From: Talaromyces rugulosus
Taxonomy: Eukaryota; Ascomycota; Eurotiomycetes; Eurotiales; Trichocomaceae
NCBI RefSeq assembly: GCF_013368755.1
Contig: NC_049565.1
Coordinates: 372,001 to 436,000, forward strand
Length of the DNA stretch: 64,000 bases
Direction of reading: 5' to 3'
The notes beneath the pieces are model-generated. The model was given only the letters and a program-made list of their open reading frames with translations, was not told the DNA's origin and did no database searches. The translations under genes were made by a program, and so were the position numbers. Below are positions 10,573-21,942 of this stretch, piece by piece; the stretch's first letter is position 1, and every line of letters starts with the position of its first letter.

Positions 10573-11317
10573 GCCGCAGAGAAATAGTCCAACTGGTATT
10601 AACAGATGTTGCCACTTGGACGATGTTCGTATAAATTCAAATACAATTGCGGATTTGGTTGCCCCACGCTTGAGATTCCGTCTTGGCAACGGGGTTCGGA
10701 ATTCTATATAGTTTGCATGCTCCGTTCGTGATGTCACCGACTCGACTTGGATATCCTCATTATTGTATCGCGTGAGTTCTATGCCATCAACTTCCTGTAG
10801 ACCAGAGCAATTTTGGATAGAAATAGGTTCACCTTGGCGGCGTCCCGACGCTGACAAAAGTTTGAAAAACAAGGCGATTTATTTCGGTCTTGGTAAATTG
10901 CCGAATCAAGTCGCTGTCCGCCTTTAAGAATACCTCAAATCCAAATTGCCAATTGATACCTACACTTAAATAGTCATAAAATTGCCTACAAGAGTAAAAA
11001 CGGCACGTTGTACAGGCGGCTCGCGGCGGTTCACCACACGCCTATTAGGGTTACCGACCGTCCAAATCCGGAAATTCTTAGAATCGGTACGAGCGGCTGT
11101 CCTGAGAAATTTGGCAGAATAGGAATATTTCAACACACCGATAGAGAAAGCATTATCCAACCTTTTTAAGTAACTTTTTGTCTAATACAATTCTGAATAC
11201 TGATATCAGCTCAATTCTGCTTGTATACTACATTTAGGAAAGATAATCTGTCTATATGGTACACACATTCACATCTAAATAATTATTAATTACCCAGTCG
11301 ACCATTGAAGATTGCAA
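10573..11317. promoter_or_regulatory. promoter of serine hydrolase gene and 3' flank of AIF-like gene
   Basis: This 0.75-kb spacer sits between two tandem minus-strand genes. Its proximal part (10573-10872) is an open extension of the hydrolase frame with no family homology, read as 5' leader. I see nothing else in it. Confidence 0.4.
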
Positions 11318-12702
11318 TCATGTCGTCCCCGGAAACCGTCCACCGAGCCGGCTCCATGCATTTTTAATCTCCAAATCTTCATTACCTGCTTTTATAGGTA
11401 TCAAGAAATCATTACCATCCTCCTCTTCCATATACATGACCGCATCATCCTATAGATACTACTATTAGCCTCGAAATTTCCGAGGAAAAACGACAATTCA
11501 ACGAGAGCTTACCTTTCCCAAACTCAACTTGATCGACCCCTCTATATCCGGACGTGACTGGTACACGCTGGATACCTCCCGCCCCTGGATCATGGCTAGT
11601 ATGTTCTGAATAACAATTTCCGCCTGAAAGAAACCCGCACGTCCCATTTTCGGACTACCGGTTTCGGCAACATCGCCAATGGCAAATATATTTGACAGAG
11701 CGGCGGTGTCTTCCTTGGAATCGGCTATTATTTGCAGCGTCGGTTGTACGCGGATCTCTTTTGTGCTCGGGGATATGATTCCGGCGGCCAGGTCTTGCAC
11801 AATTGCGGAGTTTGGGGTTTGGCCGGCGCATGGTATCTTGAGACCGTTGTCATTAGCAATTTTGCTCACCCATATTAAATATAAAAAAAAATTCTTACAA
11901 TTAGGTCGTATTCCTGTCGTTTGCCACTCGGAAACAGCAATACATTCTCCTCCGTCACGATCTCTGGTCGTTCCCCGAGTCGCACATGTATACCCATTTC
12001 GCGCATCTTTCCAGCGACATGATCATGCAATCTTGGTCCGAATCTTTGTAATAACCTTTCTCTCGAGTGAACAATGGTAACGTCCTTATCTGGATGGAAA
12101 TATTTGATATCCGTCGCCAATTCCACGCCGACTGCTCCTCCGCCCACGACAGCAATGCGGTTTGCCGTCTGGATATTCTCCTGCACTGTCTGTAGCTCTC
12201 TGCATCCGTCTTTCTTTTCTGTAGCAATGCCTTTCGAAGGAAGACCTTGTCTCGAGCCGGTAGCAATAACCAGATACGAGAACTCAATAGCCTCCCCAGA
12301 CTCCAAATAAACTCTACCGTCCTTGATACTCGTCACGATATCTCGGATACGTCGAAAGGAGCCCTTTGGCGCAGCGTTCTCCAGCATATCGTACGGGATA
12401 AAGGCATATTCCTCATGACCGGCCAGAACCGAGTAGCGGGGGAAATTGAACAAGTAGTTGAAATGTGATTTTCTTTCGATCATCGTTACCCGGTACCCTG
12501 TTGGAATAGTCTCTGTTAGACGCTGTGCAACCTGAAGTCCTGTGAAGGATCCGCCGATGACGACGATTTCCTTTGGAGATGGTACTGTGCGGTAGGTCCA
12601 TCGGTGTGCTAGAGCGAGAAGGCGTTGGCTGAGGAGTTGGAGAGCGAATGGAAAGAGGATAGTGGCGCATTTGAGGCCGAATCTAAGCTTGTCATTGGAC
12701 AT
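11318..12702 (-). CDS. AIF/AMID-like FAD-dependent oxidoreductase
   Basis: Pyridine nucleotide-disulphide oxidoreductase of the AMID (FSP1/AIFM2) group, 419 aa. Exons are 12702-11899, 11836-11513 and 11449-11318, with introns of 62 and 63 nt, both phase 0. The N-terminal 35 residues form a hydrophobic, possibly membrane-attached segment. They are followed by the FAD-binding motif VVIGGSFTGLQVAQRL, the NAD(P)H-binding motif IAVVGGGAVGVELATD and the second FAD motif NIFAIGDVAETG. The last exon encodes the typical C-terminal tail (AWSRLGGRFPG). Such proteins transfer electrons from NAD(P)H to quinones and can be mitochondrial or lipid-droplet associated. About 0.4 kb upstream lies the 84-bp segment shared with the next gene's promoter. 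Confidence 0.88.
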
Positions 12703-13536
12703 GACGGGGGATTTTAACTAAAATTCTTGGACAAGAGACACTCTAATCATGTTAGTTGAAAATGAATAAGAGCCAACTTTCGAAACGGATGGGCAGGATC
12801 ACAGTTTAAATGGTAGGTCTAAGGGGCGACGATGAAGACTCTATAACACGCTGTATTAAATACTATTAGTTAACGACCGGTATCGCTACTTCACAGTAAA
12901 TAACAATAGCATGAATTTGTCTTATTACCGACTCCGATTTCCGCGTCGGACTTTCCGCGGAGGCCGAGTCTAAAAGGCTACTCATTGGTGAAGCGTCGTA
13001 TGAAACGTAAGTGACAATAGACATCCTTCAGGAAAATCATATGCTAGCTGACTAGGCTGCGAGCTAGGCAACAGAAAAGGGCGTATTTGATCATTTGATC
13101 AGATAAGATCCCCGCTAATAATAGGTAAAGTCGGGCCCGGTCGATACAAGGCCGAGCGGCCCCGTCCAACTCTTTCTGTTTCCCATTTTTCGATATTTTC
13201 TTGGATATTTTCTCAGCAGCCTCTTTTTGCTGGTGCCGACAATAACAAACTGATTTTTTAAGTGTTCTAGTCGTGTCGAATGCCGGGTTGCTATGGTCTA
13301 TCCGATCTGCACCCTTACCCACACTCGCCCCCTGACCGTCATTATCTGGAGGCATCAATTGTATCATGCCCTCACCTTCCACGTTGTATTTTAAAGACAC
13401 CCACGCTCATGTATATCTTAAATCGCTCTTTTCTGAAATCCGTTGTCCTACTTCTTGTTTTTCTTTTCTTTTCTTTCTTTTCTTTTTGGAAATGATATCT
13501 TGTTTCACCCTATTTATCCTAGCAACTATATAAAAT
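12703..13536. promoter_or_regulatory. promoter region of AIF-like gene (contains repeat copy A)
   Basis: This 0.83-kb non-coding gap between tandem minus-strand genes includes the upstream copy of the shared 84-bp segment. A T-rich run (13455-13490) precedes the 3' end of the next gene. No protein family is recognisable in the open frame at 13044-13400. Confidence 0.45.
13076..13159. repeat. direct repeat copy A (promoter module)
   Basis: An 84-bp segment that recurs at 14403-14485 in the same orientation, roughly 85-90% identical by eye with a few 1-2 nt gaps. Identical cores are tttgatcagataag and gtaaagtcgggcccgg, plus gatacaaggccgagcgg. It lies about 0.4 kb upstream of the AIF-like start codon. 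It carries a GATA-type site (AGATAA) and the palindrome CGGGCCCG. Confidence 0.85.
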
Positions 13537-14184
13537 TTAGTCTTCCTTAGTTTTCCCCAAGCCCGGTGTACTTTTTGCTGTAACCGAGTCTTTTAGTCTG
13601 TTTAGGGCGGAAGCCATATCCCCTGTATTCCGAGCCAAGTCCTCAAACGCTCGAAGCAGGTTTTGTGTTTTCACAGTCGGACCTTCCTTATATTTCAGCA
13701 GTTTCGAGATGGGTTTTAATGCAGTAATAGATCTTTCCTCTTCTAAATATAATCGGGAGGGATCCAACATCGAAATAGAAGTAGCCATATTACTACTATT
13801 GTTTATGACACTGGAAGGTTGAACGGTGTTCAATATATCATCAGCCTTGCCTTCGTTCTGGCCGGCGGTGGTCTGTCCATGAACAACCCGGTATTTGACA
13901 GTGATTTGGAACCCTAGGGGCATCTCCTCCTTGCACACGAGTCCATCAGATTCTGTGGTCAAAGAAGATTGGAGTCTCCCAGTCTCAGACCTTATGTCGA
14001 ACTTGGTCGCGCGAGGGGACGCTTGGATTTCCTCTGCCGCCTTCACTAAACCCGGCGTCCACAGTATATGTGCCACAGTGCAATGGTCATGTAAAATACC
14101 GAGAACGAGGTCTGCGTCGAGTGTCTCCGGTATCGGATAGTACTCCTTCCTAGCATATGTCGTCGAATAGAAAAAGGAAGACAT
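13537..14184 (-). CDS. hypothetical protein, single exon, 215 aa
   Basis: No function is recognised with confidence. The first 110 residues read like a small alpha/beta lipid-binding-type domain: ETLDADLVLGILHDHCTVAHILWTPGL followed by alternating strands ending in PLGFQITVKYRVVHG. This layout resembles a family of fungal proteins of unknown function with SRPBCC-like wording (DUF7053-like), but that is a guess. The C-terminal half is polar and helical (ALKPISKLLKYKEGPT ... LLRAFEDLARNTGDMASALNRLKDS). The frame is uninterrupted and the ATG at 14184 is the first in frame. A copy of the 84-bp promoter module lies about 0.22 kb upstream, the same arrangement as at the neighbouring AIF-like gene, which hints at shared regulation. 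Confidence 0.62.
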   Translation of the reverse strand: MSSFFYSTTYARKEYYPIPETLDADLVLGILHDHCTVAHILWTPGLVKAAEEIQASPRATKFDIRSETGRLQSSLTTESDGLVCKEEMPLGFQITVKYRVVHGQTTAGQNEGKADDILNTVQPSSVINNSSNMATSISMLDPSRLYLEEERSITALKPISKLLKYKEGPTVKTQNLLRAFEDLARNTGDMASALNRLKDSVTAKSTPGLGKTKED

Positions 14185-14748
14185 GAAGGCGGTGTTATAG
14201 GCCTGTGAGAGTTAGAGAATACTGTATGCCCCATAACTCACTCACTGGCAATCAAGGAGAAAAGAAAGCCGTCGAAACCAACAACACCTCTTTGGGGCGG
14301 AGCGGTTAGTTCCCATAGCCATAGATAATGATTGGCTGGGACGGTGAATGAGAAAATCCGAATCCGAATCCGAATCTACTGGCTTCCTTTTAGCAGAGTA
14401 TGAAAGGTGTATTTGATATTTGATCAGATAAGAACTCCGGTAATGATGGGGTAAAGTCGGGCCCGGTTGATACAAGGCCGAGCGGTTTCGGATCCGACGG
14501 CCCAGCCGGTGATCTGTTAGAATGTGGACCGTGGATTTTGACAAGAATCAATCATTCCAGTCATGAATAAAAGAAGAGATCTAGCTTGATCCGAACGGCG
14601 AAAATAGTGTTAGTGCGAAGTTGGGATGTATTGTTGTATGAAGCTGATAGGGCAACCCCGAGTGGGGCAGCGGCGCGTCGCGTGCCCAGATTGACCTGAT
14701 TGATCCTCTTCCTGCACTCACTATCAGCATCACTGCTTCAGATTGAAA
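14185..14748. promoter_or_regulatory. divergent promoter region with repeat copy B
   Basis: This 0.56-kb gap separates the minus-strand hypothetical gene from the plus-strand J-protein gene. It contains the second copy of the 84-bp module and a short (CCGAAT)n run near 14356-14376. No coding frame is supported. Confidence 0.5.
14403..14485. repeat. direct repeat copy B (promoter module)
   Basis: Second copy of the segment at 13076-13159, in the same orientation, about 0.22 kb upstream of the hypothetical gene's ATG. The conserved blocks are as in copy A; differences are scattered substitutions and small gaps rather than one diverged end. Confidence 0.85.
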
Positions 14749-15701
14749 ATGTCCACAGACGACGAGCTGGGCGACCCGCCAGCCTCCATCAACCCATACG
14801 AGGTTCTGGAGATCGACGAAAAGGCATCGGCAGACGAAGTCAAGAGCGCATACAGGAAGAAGGCGCTGAGGCATCATCCCGGTAGACAAATCCGCATACT
14901 ACACGTTAACAAAAGTCTCTAATTAATCCCAACGCAGACAAGGCATCGCCCGAAACAAGAGACAAAGCCAAAGAGAAATTCCAGCAAATCGCATTCGCAT
15001 ACGCTATTCTTTCTGACGAGCGTCGCCGTCGCCGATATGATCTCACCGGCAACACATCGGAATCACTTGACCTGGAAGATGACAACTTTGACTGGACACA
15101 GTTCTACCAAGAACAGTTCTCGGGAATGGTTGATTCCTCCGCCATAGACAAAATAAAGAAAGAATACCAAGACTCAGAGGAGGAGCGAGCGGACCTCCTT
15201 GCTGCTTTTGAACAGTTCAAGGGCGACTTGGACCGTGTCTACGAGGTGGTTATGCTTAGCAGCGTCTTGGACGACGACGAGCGCTTCCGCACTATAATCG
15301 ACAAGGCGATCGCCGACAGAGAAGTCAAGGGCTGGAAAAACTACACTGAAGAATCCGAAAACAAACGCAAGAAGAGGCTGAAGCGTGCACAGGAGGAGGC
15401 TGCAGAAGCTGAAGAAGCGGCCAAGGAACTCGAGGAAAAGGGAACCGCTAAGAAAAAGGGCAAAAAGAAGAAAGCCACCAAAGAAGACGATAACACGCTG
15501 GCAGCTTTGATCCAACAACGCCAGCAATCTCGGGCTGCGAATTTCTTCGATGATCTTGAAGCCAAGTATGCGCCCAAAGGGAAAGGCAAAAAGCGCTCTG
15601 CCGCAGACGAGCCGCCTGACGAGGCGTTTGCGGCTGTCGGTGCCCGCAAGGCATCGGGAAAGGACGGGGGTAAAACCCGAGGCAAGCGTTCGAAAGCATA
15701 G
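14749..15701 (+). CDS. DNAJC9-like J-domain protein
   Basis: Hsp40-family co-chaperone, 298 aa, from exons 14749-14881 and 14938-15701. The J domain (about residues 15-80) contains NPYEVLEIDEKASADEVKSAYRKKALRHHPDK. The HPD triad is split by the 56-nt intron (phase 1), which explains why neither exon alone shows it. After the J domain comes the acidic, helical region LVDSSAIDKIKKEYQDSEEE-type segment and the fungal DNAJC9 core. The tail is Lys-rich and coiled-coil-like, ending KRSKA, a plausible nuclear targeting signal. Human DNAJC9 is a histone H3-H4 co-chaperone; a similar nuclear role is inferred, not shown. It starts a block of conserved housekeeping genes. Confidence 0.92.
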
Positions 15702-17264
15702 AATAAGACCAGCAGCTGGATGTTGGTTGGTCGATGAGTACGACGAAATCTCGTGGCTGATGGGGATTCGGATCCTGCCGAGGTGGGCTATCCGGGTTGA
15801 CCCCGACTCAGTCGAGTCTGCATGTAGGAAGCGATGGCGTTATGGCGGTCAATATCAAATTCGGCAATTTTGGGTGCCCAATCTCAGAGTAACAAAATAA
15901 ATAAGTAATAGTGAACTTGTGGTTAGTAACTGCTTATCCAATCCAGGTGCATACTGCACTCTGCTGAGCAAGGCCTCGTTTTCCCGAATATGAGCCGTTT
16001 GTAGGAGCATCTGGCCGGCCTCTTTCTTCGACTGGCTAGCCCCATGCATTAGCCCATAGTCGCGAGGACGCCTTGGCGTTAGCTTGGGTAACGTTATTTG
16101 CCACGTTTTGATAGGCAGAAACGCCAAGATCTGGCGATGAGGGCCCCTGGTCATGGCCTGGAGTCCTTAGCCCTGCAAAGTGAAACAGCGGAAGGCTAAA
16201 AGGCTTAACTATGGAGCAAGTGTTGGCTCTTTGAGTAGCTGATCTGTTGGACGGAACCAGTAATGATCAGGCTTTGCAGCATCAACAGCGATAACGCGAA
16301 ATACCATCCGAGATAATGCACTTGCCAAGCCGTGTGATGTGTCCCTTGCTTTTGCTGCTATCACTCTTCCGTACGCCGACCCGGACGTCGAGTCGAGAAT
16401 CGAGATAATAATAAGGAGCCTATTAGTCGCAGCGTAATTCCTTCGCCTCTGGTTCAGCAGTGGATGCAGTCTCGACCCCGTTATTCGTGATGCCGAGCCC
16501 TTAGTTCACCGTCCAAGCCTCCTTTTACCCCGCGAGCCAAGCTGATGGCCGGCCATTGCTAGGCTATGAAAAAGGAATTGATTCGCACAATCGATACTTA
16601 AAATCACTGGTCCCCAGTTACAGCGCCGTTTTCCTGCTTGTTTGTGTCTCTTGCAGCAAGCTGAAGCCGAAGCCGTACAGAGCGCGAGTTCAGAGAAGAC
16701 AACAGAACAGAAGGAAGAAATAGCAGCTTCCCCAGAGCAGGAAGGAAGGCACCACCCGCACCCGCACCCGCACCTGCCACAGTGCCACAGTGCCACCACT
16801 AAGCCACTTCCCTTCGACCTGCATCGCGACTTTTTTCGCTCCTGATCCTGAGAGATCAACAAAAACATCCCAGCCTCAGAGAGCTGTCTGTCGCCTCGGG
16901 GATCCCAGGCTGAGTTTTCTCTGACGTACACCGTTGAGCAAACCCCGCGGCCGCGTTGGTGATCGAACGTCATTACGCCGTCCGTACATCCTTGTTGCAG
17001 CCGATCAAAAACAGATCTTCCCCTCCACAGGAAGCCCGACAGGGGCTCTGGAGAATTAATCGCCAGGGTTGAGACTTGATAGTAGAGGCCTAGAGCGATC
17101 GTCGCCACGGTCTATGTTACCTCGGGGAAGGATCATCGACTCCAGCCAGACTCTAGTCCCGTTTGCGGACAGCCAAGCACGCCTACGCATTTATTTTTCT
17201 GTTATAAGATTTCCAGCACCCCCACCCGCGCGCCCTGCTCTCCGACACACCGCGCAACAGAGCA
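15702..17264. other. 1.6-kb intergenic region, likely long 5' leader of the stress-protein gene
   Basis: GC-richer than other gaps, with no supported gene. A short tandem repeat of CACCCG-like units and a duplicated CCACAGTG lie at about 16752-16797. The minus-strand open frame at 16506-17108 has no family features and an odd Cys/Gly-rich composition from the repeat, so it is treated as spurious. Probably 5' UTR and promoter. Confidence 0.45.
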
Positions 17265-19531
17265 ATGTCTCTCGCACAAGCACTGGAACAGGATCGCAAG
17301 GAGATCTTGAAGTTTCTCGACGAACAGAAGGCCTCCAAAGCCTCTTATGCAGAGGCCGGCACTAGCCCCACGTCGGCTGGCCGAAGCAGGGCGGATTCAT
17401 CATCCAGCCCCGCCGCCGGTCGGTTTGGGCCTATAACAGGCAATGGCGTGAGCAAGGCTGCTCCAGTCGCGAGTGGTGGCCGCCGTGCCTCTCTCAGCAG
17501 CCCACTGGCCAGCTCGTCGCCCTGGACGAACACACTACTGTCAGAATGGGACGATGGCCTCTACGAAACCGATACGGAAGAGCCCGAGCAAGAGCGCCGC
17601 TCGTCGGACAGTGTGACCGCATTCCCACCCAAGAGAAGGCAGAGGGCGTTGAAGGAGAAGGACATCGATATCGACGCCGGCTACCTTTTCACTATGCAGG
17701 GCAGCGGTACCCACATCGCGTCCGGCAGACACACTACGATAGGAGGTAAGGTCCACTACATCTGTCGCGGGGTCCTTGAATTCTCGGGCAGTTAAACTAC
17801 TGCTACTTTGTTTGTTAGACACCGGACTGACGTTGACATTTCCGCATAGCGCCGACGCGAGACTTCACCACATCGAAAACCGAAGACACAAAATTCACCC
17901 GCCCCAACCGCCGAAAATCCACCAACATGGAGCGCGATAGTAAAGAGAGACTGGATGTGGCGCACGCATCGGAAGAAAGTCTGTCCACCTCCTTCAAATC
18001 CGATCAGAGCGCCGCAGGAGACGACGACAAAAATGAGCGACTTGCGAAAGACACAGTGGAGGGGGTGGATGAAAATTCTGACTCGGCGGAAAGCAGCGGA
18101 GAAGCAGATGATACCAGTTCGGACGACGAGGCGTTTGATATTCGGAAGGGTCCTGCCAAATCCCGTGGAAGGAGTAAAGAGAAGACGGAGCTATCGCCGG
18201 GAGCGTCGCCGGCTCCATCTCCAATGCCACCGGGAGGTTGGACTGGAAAGAGAGGACCAGGCCCATTGCCTCCTGGAAGTTCTCACGTAGGCGGAGCCCT
18301 GAGTCTGTTCAACGAACTCGAGGAAGAACGTAAGGCAGAACTTTCTATGCTTTTGTTGCTTGTGCTAACCGATTCTTTTAATAGGAGAACTGAATGGACC
18401 GCTAGTCACTCATCGAGGAGCAAATGGACGGAGAACGGTGCTTTCACCCGGGCCCAGGAGGAACGCATCGTCGCCAGGAGCCAGGAGATCCGGAGTGCAT
18501 CCTCACACTAGCTTCGACTATAATGGATCCGGAATGAGCACCCCCGTGGGTTCCGACGACGAGGCAGATCTTTCCGACCTCAAACAAGCCCAGAATCTTA
18601 GCGTGCACCTGTCGTCAGTCGACACATCAATTCCAGACCGAGCCATCCGCACTATCATTCGGGGCGACTTTCCTCGTCTACAACAGGAGGCCGAGAAGAA
18701 GAGCCGGCGCCAGCGAAAATACTTGGTTGCTACAGATCTCAGCGAAGAATCCGTCTATGCTTTGGAGTGGACAATCGGGACCATCCTCCGTGACGGAGAC
18801 ACATTGTTCGCTGTCTACGCTGTTGCCGACGAGAACGCTTCGGGCCTTGGCCTCAACACTTGCGTGCAGATCGGTGACGGAGCGACAGTCATCAAACACA
18901 CTGCTGATGTCGTAGGGAAGCAAACTGAGAAAACTGCATTGAAGTACCAAGGCTCATCAAGCCTGCTGCCGAACGCGTTAGCAGCCTACTTCGGCAACGA
19001 CAGCAAAACTACTTCGCGGAATAATTCGGTGGATTCGCGAGCCTTGTCCCGATCGGAACAGGATCGGTCTCGTGCTATCGAGGATATTTCGGATACTTGT
19101 GTTCGTCTGCTAAGGAAGACGATGTTACAAGTGCGTGTTGCAGTTGAAGTCATCCACTGTCGGAGTCCGAAACACCTTCTTACAGAAGCGGTACGTATAC
19201 TTTTGGATTTATGAGATTTTTTTGGAATTTGTCTGACTATATGTGTCTAGATTGACGGGCTAGAACCTACACTAGTCGTTCTTGGGTCTCGAGGTCGCAG
19301 CGCGTTGAAAGGGTGAGTACTTTTTACAAAGCACAACAAGAAAACACAGAGAAGCTAACATCCCCCAGTGTCTTGCTTGGTTCATTTTCGAATTACTTGG
19401 TCACAAAATCCTCAGTACCAGTAATGGTCGCACGCAAAAAGCTGCGCAAGCAATCCAAAAAGACGACGCGTATCCGACTATCAAACAACCTCACCATTTC
19501 AAAGGGCCTTGCTGGGGCCAAGATTGATTAA
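17265..19531 (+). CDS. universal stress protein (USP) domain protein with long disordered N-terminus
   Basis: A 663-aa protein from five exons: 17265-17745, 17850-18329, 18385-19190, 19251-19312 and 19369-19531. All phases agree. Residues 1-440 are low complexity and probably disordered (Ser/Glu/Asp/Pro-rich, many phosphorylatable Ser-Pro sites). The USP domain (about 460-640) starts RKYLVATDLSEESVYALEWTIGTILRDGD. It continues through VEVIHCRSPKHLLTEAIDG and ends with the nucleotide-binding signature VLGSRGRSALKGVLLGSFSNYLVTKSSVPVMVARKK (G-2x-G-9x-G-S type). That motif suggests an ATP-binding USP. Between the USP strands is an insert (LPNALAAYFGNDSKTTSRN). The cellular role in fungi is not defined; scaffold or signalling function is inferred. 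Confidence 0.9.
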
Positions 19532-19998
19532 CAACTTTTTTTTTTTTTTTTTTTTTTTCGTTTTCATCATCACTTGGTAATTTTATTCTTCTCTTGTCTA
19601 TTATTATCTCATCATGAACAGGCGAACATTGTTTATTTCTATACTTTTATATTCTTTTTTTTCCTTCTCTGCCGCACAGGATGTATTGGAGTTGCGGCGT
19701 ATGCATTATTATGTATAGGTGTTATGAACAAACCTAACTGATGAACCATGATATGATACCTATCTGCTCAATCTATTTATCTTTATAATTTAATTACTCA
19801 AGGCTATTCCGTAGTGCATTTTTGTATATGAATCGGTAATCGTAGAGCATATTCTCTTCCTCCATGTCCCCTAGTTTTGTCATTTCTATGAGATAAGAAA
19901 GCCATGGTATTCAAAATGAAGAATATATAAAAAAAAGCATTGAATTAGACAACAACTACACGCGAAGACACAGACACACACATATACATATTTCAGCT
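19532..19998. other. convergent 3' region with poly-T tract
   Basis: Between the stress-protein gene and V-ATPase subunit B (tail-to-tail). A 26-nt T run sits right after the stress-protein stop (about 19533-19558) and several shorter T runs follow, consistent with 3' processing signals. No gene is seen. Confidence 0.5.
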
Positions 19999-21942
19999 TC
20001 AGGCATCAATCAAGTTCTCCTCTTGCGGGGCGGCGGTGTTGTCTCTGGTGTCCTTGTTCCCGGTAGCAGCGGCGGGCTTGCGACCTTTGCCCGAACGAGC
20101 ATAGAACTCGTCAATGACCTTCTTGGGGATACGGTTGAGCAAGTCCTTGGGGTAGATGCGCAGCAAGTTCCAGGCGATGTCTAGAGAATCGTGGATGCTG
20201 CGAGATTCGTAGGGAGACTGGGCGATAAAGGTCCTTTCGAATTTCTCCAGGAACTCGAGCGACAGCTTGTCTTCGGGTGAGAGGGCTTCGTCACCTACCA
20301 CGGCTTTCATGGCAGCTATAAAAAAAAAAAATTAGAAATATGTTTAGATAGTTTTGAGCAATTGGCACTCACCAGCATCTCGTCCAATAGCGTATTTGGC
20401 GTACAGTTGGTTCGATACGTCACCGTGGTCTTTCCGCGTGCGTCCCTCTCCAATGGCAGATTTCATGAGACGTGAAAGCGACGGCAAGACGTTGATGGGA
20501 GGGTAGATACCCTTGTTGTCTAGTTGACGGTCGATGAAAATCTGTCCCTCGGTAATATATCCAGTCAAATCGGGGATAGGGTGGGTGATGTCGTCGTTGG
20601 GCATGGTCAAAATCGGAATCTGGGTGATGGATCCGTTACGACCCTCGACACGTCCAGCACGCTCATAGATGGTCGACAAATCAGTGTACATGTAACCGGG
20701 GTAACCACGTCGACCGGGCACTTCTTCTCGTGCAGCAGAGACCTCACGGAGAGCGTCACAGTAGGCCGAAAGATCGGTCAAAATAACCAAGACGTGCTTC
20801 TCGAGTTGGTATGCGTAGTACTCTGCCGTTGTCAAAGCGAGACGAGGTGTGATAATACGTTCGATACTACAAGACTTGGTAAGCTCAAAGCCAAATTGTT
20901 CAGAGTGATATCAACATACGTAGGATCGTTGGCCAAGTTGAGGAACAGGGTGACACGCTCCATACTGCCGTTCTCCTCGAAATCTCTCGTGAAGAAACGA
21001 CTGGTCTCCATGTTTACACCCATAGCAGCGAAAACGATAGAGAAGTTCTCCTCGTGGCCATCGTGGACGTCCTTGGTTGGCTTGTTGACCAAACCGGCCT
21101 GACGACAAATCTGAGCTGCAATCTCGTTATGCGGAAGACCCGAAGCGGAGAAAATAGGAATCTTTTGTCCTCGAGCAATAGAGTTCATCGTGTCGATGGC
21201 AGATATACCAGTCGAAATCATTTCTTCGGGGTAGACCTAGAATACGTTAGTGTAAGCAGATTAAGAAAGAACCAAAAAAGAAGACGCACTCGTGAATATG
21301 GGTTAATAGGGCTGCCGTTAATGTCGAGATAGTCCTCCGCCAGCACCTTGGGTCCCTTATCAATGGCACGACCCGAACCATCAAAGACACGACCCAACAT
21401 GTCTTCGGAGACACCGAGCTTCAAGCTGTGTCCGGTGAATTCGACTGTTGTCTAGATGCGAGTCAATTAATTTTTGTCCCTAGAGAAAGTAGTATCGAAT
21501 ATACCTTCTTCACATCAATACCCGTCGTGCCTTCGAACACCTATTCAACCAAGTCAATACAAGCAGCCCATCGCGCGATCTTGCTAGAACACATCTTGCG
21601 CACCTGAACAACAGCTCGGTTGCCTATATACGTCCACCAAAAAAATCAGTCATGACCAAAAATTTAATACATCCAGATGTCCGTCTCACATACCTCGAGC
21701 TTCCAGAACCTGACCAGACCGCTCCGTGCCATCGGGGAGAGTCAACGAGACGATCTCGTTATACCTCGGGAATTTGACCTGCAGTCCAACCGTTAACTCA
21801 ATGCGGGGTTGGATATTGTCTCTTCGTAAGCGCATACATTGTCGAGGATGACCAGCGGTCCGTTCACGCCTCCAATGGTGTTGTAGCGGATGCGAGGTTT
21901 AATGGAGGTCATGCGGGGATCAACGAAGTCGGTAGGAGCCAT
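19999..21942 (-). CDS. VMA2: V-type proton ATPase subunit B
   Basis: Non-catalytic nucleotide-binding B subunit of the peripheral V1 sector that acidifies the vacuole. Predicted exons: 21942-21838, 21778-21694, 21623-21604, 21540-21505, 21451-21290, 21236-20920, 20866-20373 and 20315-19999, giving 511 aa with every phase matching (yeast Vma2 is 517). Two exons are tiny (20 and 36 nt). Hallmarks include [118 protein letters not shown] and [25 protein letters not shown]. The C-terminus has a 30-residue charged tail. The start follows the shortest family N-terminus; a longer upstream frame is not homologous. Confidence 0.96.

Noticed and set aside
10573..10872. N-terminal extension of the LovD-like hydrolase (100 residues)
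   Set aside because: No similarity to the family, and the downstream Met matches the usual start, so it was treated as leader.
13044..13400. 118-codon open frame (-) containing repeat copy A
   Set aside because: It includes the promoter repeat, which recurs at 14403-14485 without a matching protein frame, so coding is unlikely.
13076..14485. The 84-bp direct repeats as LTRs of a retroelement
   Set aside because: The interval encodes a single ordinary-looking protein with no integrase, gag or reverse transcriptase wording, and the repeats lack TG..CA ends and are far too short.
16506..17108. 200-codon open frame on the minus strand upstream of the stress-protein gene
   Set aside because: No family features; its Cys/Gly-rich middle is just the complement of a CACCCG repeat, and it overlaps the likely leader of a well-supported gene.
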